From: Parvibaculum sp.
Lineage (GTDB): Bacteria; Pseudomonadota; Alphaproteobacteria; Parvibaculales; Parvibaculaceae
Direction of reading: 5' to 3'
Assembly (NCBI RefSeq): GCF_019635935.1
Contig: NZ_JAHBYN010000001.1
Coordinates: 3,067,532 to 3,131,531, forward strand
DNA: 64,000 bases
Under the pieces are notes generated by a model. That model was given only the letters and a program-made list of their open reading frames with translations. It did not search any database and had not been told where the DNA came from. The stretch's first letter is position 1, and every line of letters starts with the position of its first letter. Positions 60,613-64,000 of the stretch are shown here, piece after piece. The translations under genes and the position numbers were made by a program.

Positions 60613-62442
60613 ATGCCATTGTTTTCCCGCGCAGTCGAAGCCATCGAGACCGCCGTCAGACTGGCCGCCGCCGGCTTCCGCCCGACCGTTGCGCTGGAAC
60701 GGTTTCTGGCGGCCCGCCGTCCCGCGGGCCTTCCCGCCGATCGCACCGGCATCATCGCCCTCGAAATCGCCGCGCCGCCGCCTGTCCGCGTTTCGGTCGT
60801 CATTCTGACCCTGAACGGCGGCGAAATGCTGCGCGCTCTGTTTGCGTCGCTGGCGGCATTCAACACCTGGCCCGATCTCGAGATCATCGTCGTCGATCAC
60901 GGCTCGGATGACGCGACCGATGATGTCCTGCGTGCGGCCTCTGCAAGATTTCACATCCGTCATGTGAAGCCTGGCCGGAACCACAGTTTTTCGTTCTCCT
61001 GCAATCGCGCGGCACAGATCGCGCGCGGGGATATCCTGCTGTTTCTCAACAACGACATCGAATTGACCGAGGATATCATGCCGCGCATCGTCGCCGGCGT
61101 CAGGCAGACGGGCGGCCTTGTCGGGATCAGGCTGATGCACAAGGTGGCCGGCGCAAAGGTGCCGCGCCCGCAAATCGGTGTTCGTTTCCGGTGGAACCTC
61201 TGGCAGCGCCGGATCGCCGCCTACGACGCGACGCCCGGTTCCCGCGACGGCCTGCGCGCGGGGCATCCTTGCCACATGCCGATCGTGACGGGCGCTGTGC
61301 TCGCCTGCGACCGCGCTCAATTCCTGAAGATGGGCGGTTTCTGCGAAGACTATCTCTATGCCTATGAAGACGTCGATCTGGGGCTGAAGGCGGCAGCGCG
61401 GTTCGATCTTCCCTCCGTTGCGCTCAATGACATCTCGGCGCTTCACCTGATGGGCGCAACGCGGATCAAGCGCGCGAATTTGGCTCGCCGCCGACGCTGG
61501 CACCGTCACAGCCTCCGGGCGCTGCGCGCCCGCTTCGGCTATCGCATTCGCCGTCTGGCCTGGCTTGGTCTTTTCGGGGCCGATGAGCGGTTCGATTGGG
61601 GACGACGTCCCGCCGTCGCCGTTCTGGCGCAACGGACCGACGAGGCGGCAAACCGGGCGGCGCGGGAACTCGCGACAGAATTCGCCGAGTTTGCGGACAT
61701 CAAGACGGGCGGTTTCATGCACCGCAATCTCTTCGGTTACGACCTGATCCTGTCGCGTCTGTCCGGCTTGCCGTTGGCGTGTGCAAGAAATCTCAGCCCG
61801 ATGGCGCTCAGCATCGCCTGGATACGCGCCGGCGATGACGACTGGCGGGCCAGCGCCGACGCCTATGACATGTTGCTGGCGGACGACGCCGAACTCGCGT
61901 CCCGCATGACGGTGCATCTCGGACGTCCGGTGATCGCGATCGGTGAGCGCGGCATGGTTGAGACCCTGCACACGGCGGTGAGCGATTTCTTGCGGCGTCG
62001 GCTCCGGTTCGCCGTTTTGTCGCGGAAGGGTCAAAATGCAGCTGCGGCAGCGATTTCTGCGGCTTTGAGAGCCGTCGGCCACGCGGCGCGAACGTCGGCG
62101 CGGGCGGGCGGCCGCCAGCCGGTTTCGATGCGCGACGATGTCGTCATATGGCTCGCGCCGCCTGGTGAGGCAAAATGGCCGGTCGATGCGATACATGTCG
62201 CCGCATTCGATGCTGTGCCCGGCGACAGCTTCCCCTATGATGTGCAGGCAGGGCCGCCGGGCGGAAATGTGGAAGCGTGGCTCGGTCCGGTTCTGGTGGA
62301 GATCGGCGATTGCGATGCGCGGCGCATGGCGGGGCTGGAGGATTTGCCGCTTGAAGATATGCAGCATCTGGACGACGGCGTCGTGGTGCCGTTCTGGCGC
62401 GGGAGACCCGATCCAACGGCGCATCTGACCGGGGCGTCGTGA
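60613..62442 (+). CDS. Family 2 glycosyltransferase with long unassigned C-terminal region
   Basis: About 609 residues (a TTG at 60601 is an alternative start). Residues 55-290 form a GT2 domain: RVSVVILTLNGGEMLRALFA, LEIIVVDHGSDDATDDVL, GDILLFLNNDIELTEDIMPR with the metal-binding NND, and MGGFCEDYLYAYEDVDLGLK with the ED motif of rhamnosyl-type GT2 enzymes. The last 300 residues (from WGRRPAVAVLAQRTDEAA) carry no domain I recognise but contain glycosyltransferase-B-like bits such as DLILSRLSGLPLACARNL. It probably builds a surface glycan. It leads a same-strand run with a GNAT and an SDR gene. Confidence 0.82.
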   Translation: MPLFSRAVEAIETAVRLAAAGFRPTVALERFLAARRPAGLPADRTGIIALEIAAPPPVRVSVVILTLNGGEMLRALFASLAAFNTWPDLEIIVVDHGSDDATDDVLRAASARFHIRHVKPGRNHSFSFSCNRAAQIARGDILLFLNNDIELTEDIMPRIVAGVRQTGGLVGIRLMHKVAGAKVPRPQIGVRFRWNLWQRRIAAYDATPGSRDGLRAGHPCHMPIVTGAVLACDRAQFLKMGGFCEDYLYAYEDVDLGLKAAARFDLPSVALNDISALHLMGATRIKRANLARRRRWHRHSLRALRARFGYRIRRLAWLGLFGADERFDWGRRPAVAVLAQRTDEAANRAARELATEFAEFADIKTGGFMHRNLFGYDLILSRLSGLPLACARNLSPMALSIAWIRAGDDDWRASADAYDMLLADDAELASRMTVHLGRPVIAIGERGMVETLHTAVSDFLRRRLRFAVLSRKGQNAAAAAISAALRAVGHAARTSARAGGRQPVSMRDDVVIWLAPPGEAKWPVDAIHVAAFDAVPGDSFPYDVQAGPPGGNVEAWLGPVLVEIGDCDARRMAGLEDLPLEDMQHLDDGVVVPFWRGRPDPTAHLTGAS

Positions 62443-62479
62443 AAATGACATTGTCTGGCATGGGGTTACGAGATTGAGC

Positions 62480-63061
62480 ATGGATGTAAGAATTGGCACC
62501 GCGACCGATCTCGACGATCTGGTGCGGTATCTTCTGATGGCCGGAGAAGGGCTGTTCGAGTTCCTGTTCGACGATGCCTATCCGGGTCTGACCGCGCGCG
62601 ACGCGCTGGCGCTCGGCGTCGGCGACGAGGAAAGCCCCTATCATTTCGAGAACGCCTATCTGGTTGAATCCGACAACCGTGTCGTCGGATGCCTGGTCGC
62701 CTTTCCGGCCGAGCAGATCGGCCTGCCGGAATTGGCCTATAGCGTCCTCTCGCGCGACCGGCTCGATCCGGTGCGGCCTTTGTTCGAGGAACACGTGCCC
62801 GGAAGCCTCTATATCAACACGCTGGCGGTCGATGAATCGATGCGCGGTCAGGGCGTCGGCGGCCTTTTGCTGGATTTCGCCGCCGAGCTCGCGCGCGGCA
62901 GCGATTGCAAGAGCATGACGTTGCATGCCTGGGGCGACAACGAAACGGCGCTCAGCCTTTACGAGGCGCGCGGCTTCGAGTGCGTCGACAAAATCGAGAT
63001 GCCGCGTACCGCCACGCTGCGGCACGACGCTCCGATGCTGCTGCTTCAATGTCCGGTTTGA
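62480..63061 (+). CDS. GNAT-family N-acetyltransferase
   Basis: About 193 residues from the ATG at 62480 (a TTG two codons upstream is possible). It begins DVRIGTATDLDDLVRYLLMA, and acetyl-CoA motif A is LYINTLAVDESMRGQGVGGL then LLDFAAELAR; motif B includes HAWGDNETALSLYEARGFEC and ends QCPV. The R/Q-x-x-G-x-G/A loop RGQGVG is intact. The substrate is unknown; position behind a surface glycosyltransferase suggests sugar or lipid modification, by inference only. The next gene starts 5 bp after its stop. Confidence 0.88.
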   Translation: MDVRIGTATDLDDLVRYLLMAGEGLFEFLFDDAYPGLTARDALALGVGDEESPYHFENAYLVESDNRVVGCLVAFPAEQIGLPELAYSVLSRDRLDPVRPLFEEHVPGSLYINTLAVDESMRGQGVGGLLLDFAAELARGSDCKSMTLHAWGDNETALSLYEARGFECVDKIEMPRTATLRHDAPMLLLQCPV

Positions 63062-63065
63062 TCGC

Positions 63066-63860
63066 GTGGCGGCCGGACGCGACAAGACATTGGGCGACCC
63101 GGCGGTTGTCGTCATCACTGGTGCCGGCGGCGGAATAGGCGCCGCGCTGGCGAACGTCTATGCGGCGCCGGGTGTGACGCTCGGATTGATCGGCCGCGAT
63201 GAGGCGAAGCTCAACCGTGTCGCCGGCGAGTGCCGTGCAAGGGGCGCGACCGCCGAGATCCGCGTCGCCGATGTCACAACGCCGGAAATCGAAGATGTTC
63301 TCCGCGCTTTCGATGCCGCCCATCCAATCGATCTGCTGATCGCGAATGCGGGTGTGACATCGGGTGTTTCGGCAGCCAGCGGCCTTGAGCCCTGGGACGC
63401 CGCGCTCCGGACGGCGGAAACCAATTTTGTCGGCGCGTTGCGGACGATCGCGCCGGTCGCCGAGCGCATGGCGGCCCGCGGGCGCGGCCAGATCGCCGGC
63501 ATCGGCTCGCTGGCTGCTCTTGCCCCGCTGCCCTACAGCCCGGCCTACAGCGCCTCGAAGGCGGGTCTCGAAACCTATGTGCTGGCCCTTCGGCACCTGC
63601 TGGCACCGAAAGGCGTCAGGCTGAATGTCGTGACCCTGGGCTATGTCGAGACCGATATGAGCCGCCGTTTGAGCGGCCCCAAGCCCTTTCTGACGACACC
63701 GGCGAAGGCCGCGATCATGATCCGGTCGGGTTTGAAGAGGAATCGGGCGAGAATTGCTCATCCCGTTGTTTTTGCTATGGGAATCAGGTGTCTCAACATC
63801 CTGCCGGAGTGGCTTGTCCGCTTGATCCTGCCTGCCTTTGCTTTTACGATTTCACCCTAG
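63066..63860 (+). CDS. Short-chain dehydrogenase/reductase
   Basis: About 264 residues from a GTG at 63066. Classical SDR marks: cofactor loop VVVITGAGGGIGAALANVYA, NAGV in LLIANAGVTSGVSAASGLEP, catalytic serine in GQIAGIGSLAALAPLPYSP, and Y-x-x-x-K in YSASKAGLETYVLALR. The C-terminal part (PEWLVRLILPAFAF) is hydrophobic and may associate with the membrane, as in relatives acting on glycolipid or fatty substrates. The first 50 bases overlap the end of a longer open frame that belongs to another phase, so this start is the tight operonic one. Confidence 0.87.
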   Translation: MAAGRDKTLGDPAVVVITGAGGGIGAALANVYAAPGVTLGLIGRDEAKLNRVAGECRARGATAEIRVADVTTPEIEDVLRAFDAAHPIDLLIANAGVTSGVSAASGLEPWDAALRTAETNFVGALRTIAPVAERMAARGRGQIAGIGSLAALAPLPYSPAYSASKAGLETYVLALRHLLAPKGVRLNVVTLGYVETDMSRRLSGPKPFLTTPAKAAIMIRSGLKRNRARIAHPVVFAMGIRCLNILPEWLVRLILPAFAFTISP

Positions 63861-63918
63861 GGGGCCAATGTAGATCGTTTGAATTTGTGAGTGTTTTGGC
63901 TTCCATGGGGGACGTCTG

Positions 63919-64000
63919 ATGATCGCCGGCCTTGCCGGGCTCTTCATCGCTTTCGCGGCGGTGTTGGTCCTGGAGCGTTTTGTAAAGCCGCGGCGGAATG
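63919..64000 (+). CDS. N-terminal fragment of a membrane protein (cut by window edge)
   Basis: ATG at 63919 with CATGGGGGAC seven bases upstream. The 27 visible codons give MIAGLAGLFIAFAAVLVLER then FVKPRRN, a membrane helix followed by a positive turn, as at the start of a polytopic or anchored protein. It follows the SDR gene by 58 bp and is probably part of the same envelope-related run. No family can be assigned from so little. Confidence 0.5.
   Translation, partial: MIAGLAGLFIAFAAVLVLERFVKPRRN

Overview
This window is chromosomal DNA of a GC-rich alphaproteobacterium. The evidence is the gene order ccmI-ccmE-ccmF-ccmH-degP-response regulator-histidine kinase-glnE (known from rhizobia as cycHJKL-degP-...-glnE), two histidine kinases with the PleC/DivJ/PdhS type of phospho-acceptor domain, and one canonical CtrA box. 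Acyl-CoA dehydrogenases, a CaiB-type CoA-transferase, a Baeyer-Villiger-type monooxygenase and two glutathione transferases suggest a Parvibaculum-like degrader of lipids or xenobiotics. The genus is an inference. I see no rRNA, tRNA, CRISPR array, prophage or insertion sequence.

Layout. 1-3.6 kb: end of a nitroreductase, a PepSY protein with a PhoP/PhoQ-like pair, and a glycine-zipper lipoprotein. 3.6-4.1 kb: an intergenic region that carries, on the minus strand, an unlisted 36-residue ORF with a near-perfect Shine-Dalgarno sequence and a downstream hairpin. 4.1-14 kb: YihY-type membrane protein, cold-shock protein, an unrecognised 485-residue protein, a PLP desulfhydrase/deaminase with a CoA-transferase, a PAS histidine kinase and a penicillin-acylase-family enzyme. 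14-26 kb: cytochrome c maturation genes interrupted by a GH46-like gene, then degP, a two-component system and glnE. 26-30.4 kb: a tight three-gene unit of two CrtI/PYROXD2-like flavoproteins and a GcvT-like protein. 30.6-33.1 kb: EF-hand protein, ECF sigma factor, putative membrane anti-sigma and CnrX/CpxP-like periplasmic sensor. 33.1-35.9 kb: PuuB/PuuA-like gamma-glutamyl-amine genes.

35.9-46.4 kb: CtrA-box-associated PAS kinase, aminopeptidase N, a small conserved protein, and an RND pump with its adaptor divergent from a MarR regulator. 46.4-50.3 kb: serine hydrolase and two tandem acyl-CoA dehydrogenases. 50.3-55.7 kb is the most accessory-looking part: GST, MarR and reductase genes, an M15-like protein and a RidA protein, separated by several families of palindromic repeats and by a 400-bp non-coding region dense in repeated motifs. 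55.7-64 kb: MltF-like lytic transglycosylase, OmpW-like protein, flavin monooxygenase, LpxC, then a glycosyltransferase-GNAT-SDR run continuing off the end.

Most annotated starts were moved inward from the longest open frame to a start codon with a ribosome binding site or to the family's usual N-terminus. The points most worth checking are the 36-residue ORF, the paired flavoproteins with a degenerate FAD motif, the phased TGACAG array with its neighbouring palindromes, the sigma/anti-sigma/EF-hand locus and the CtrA box.
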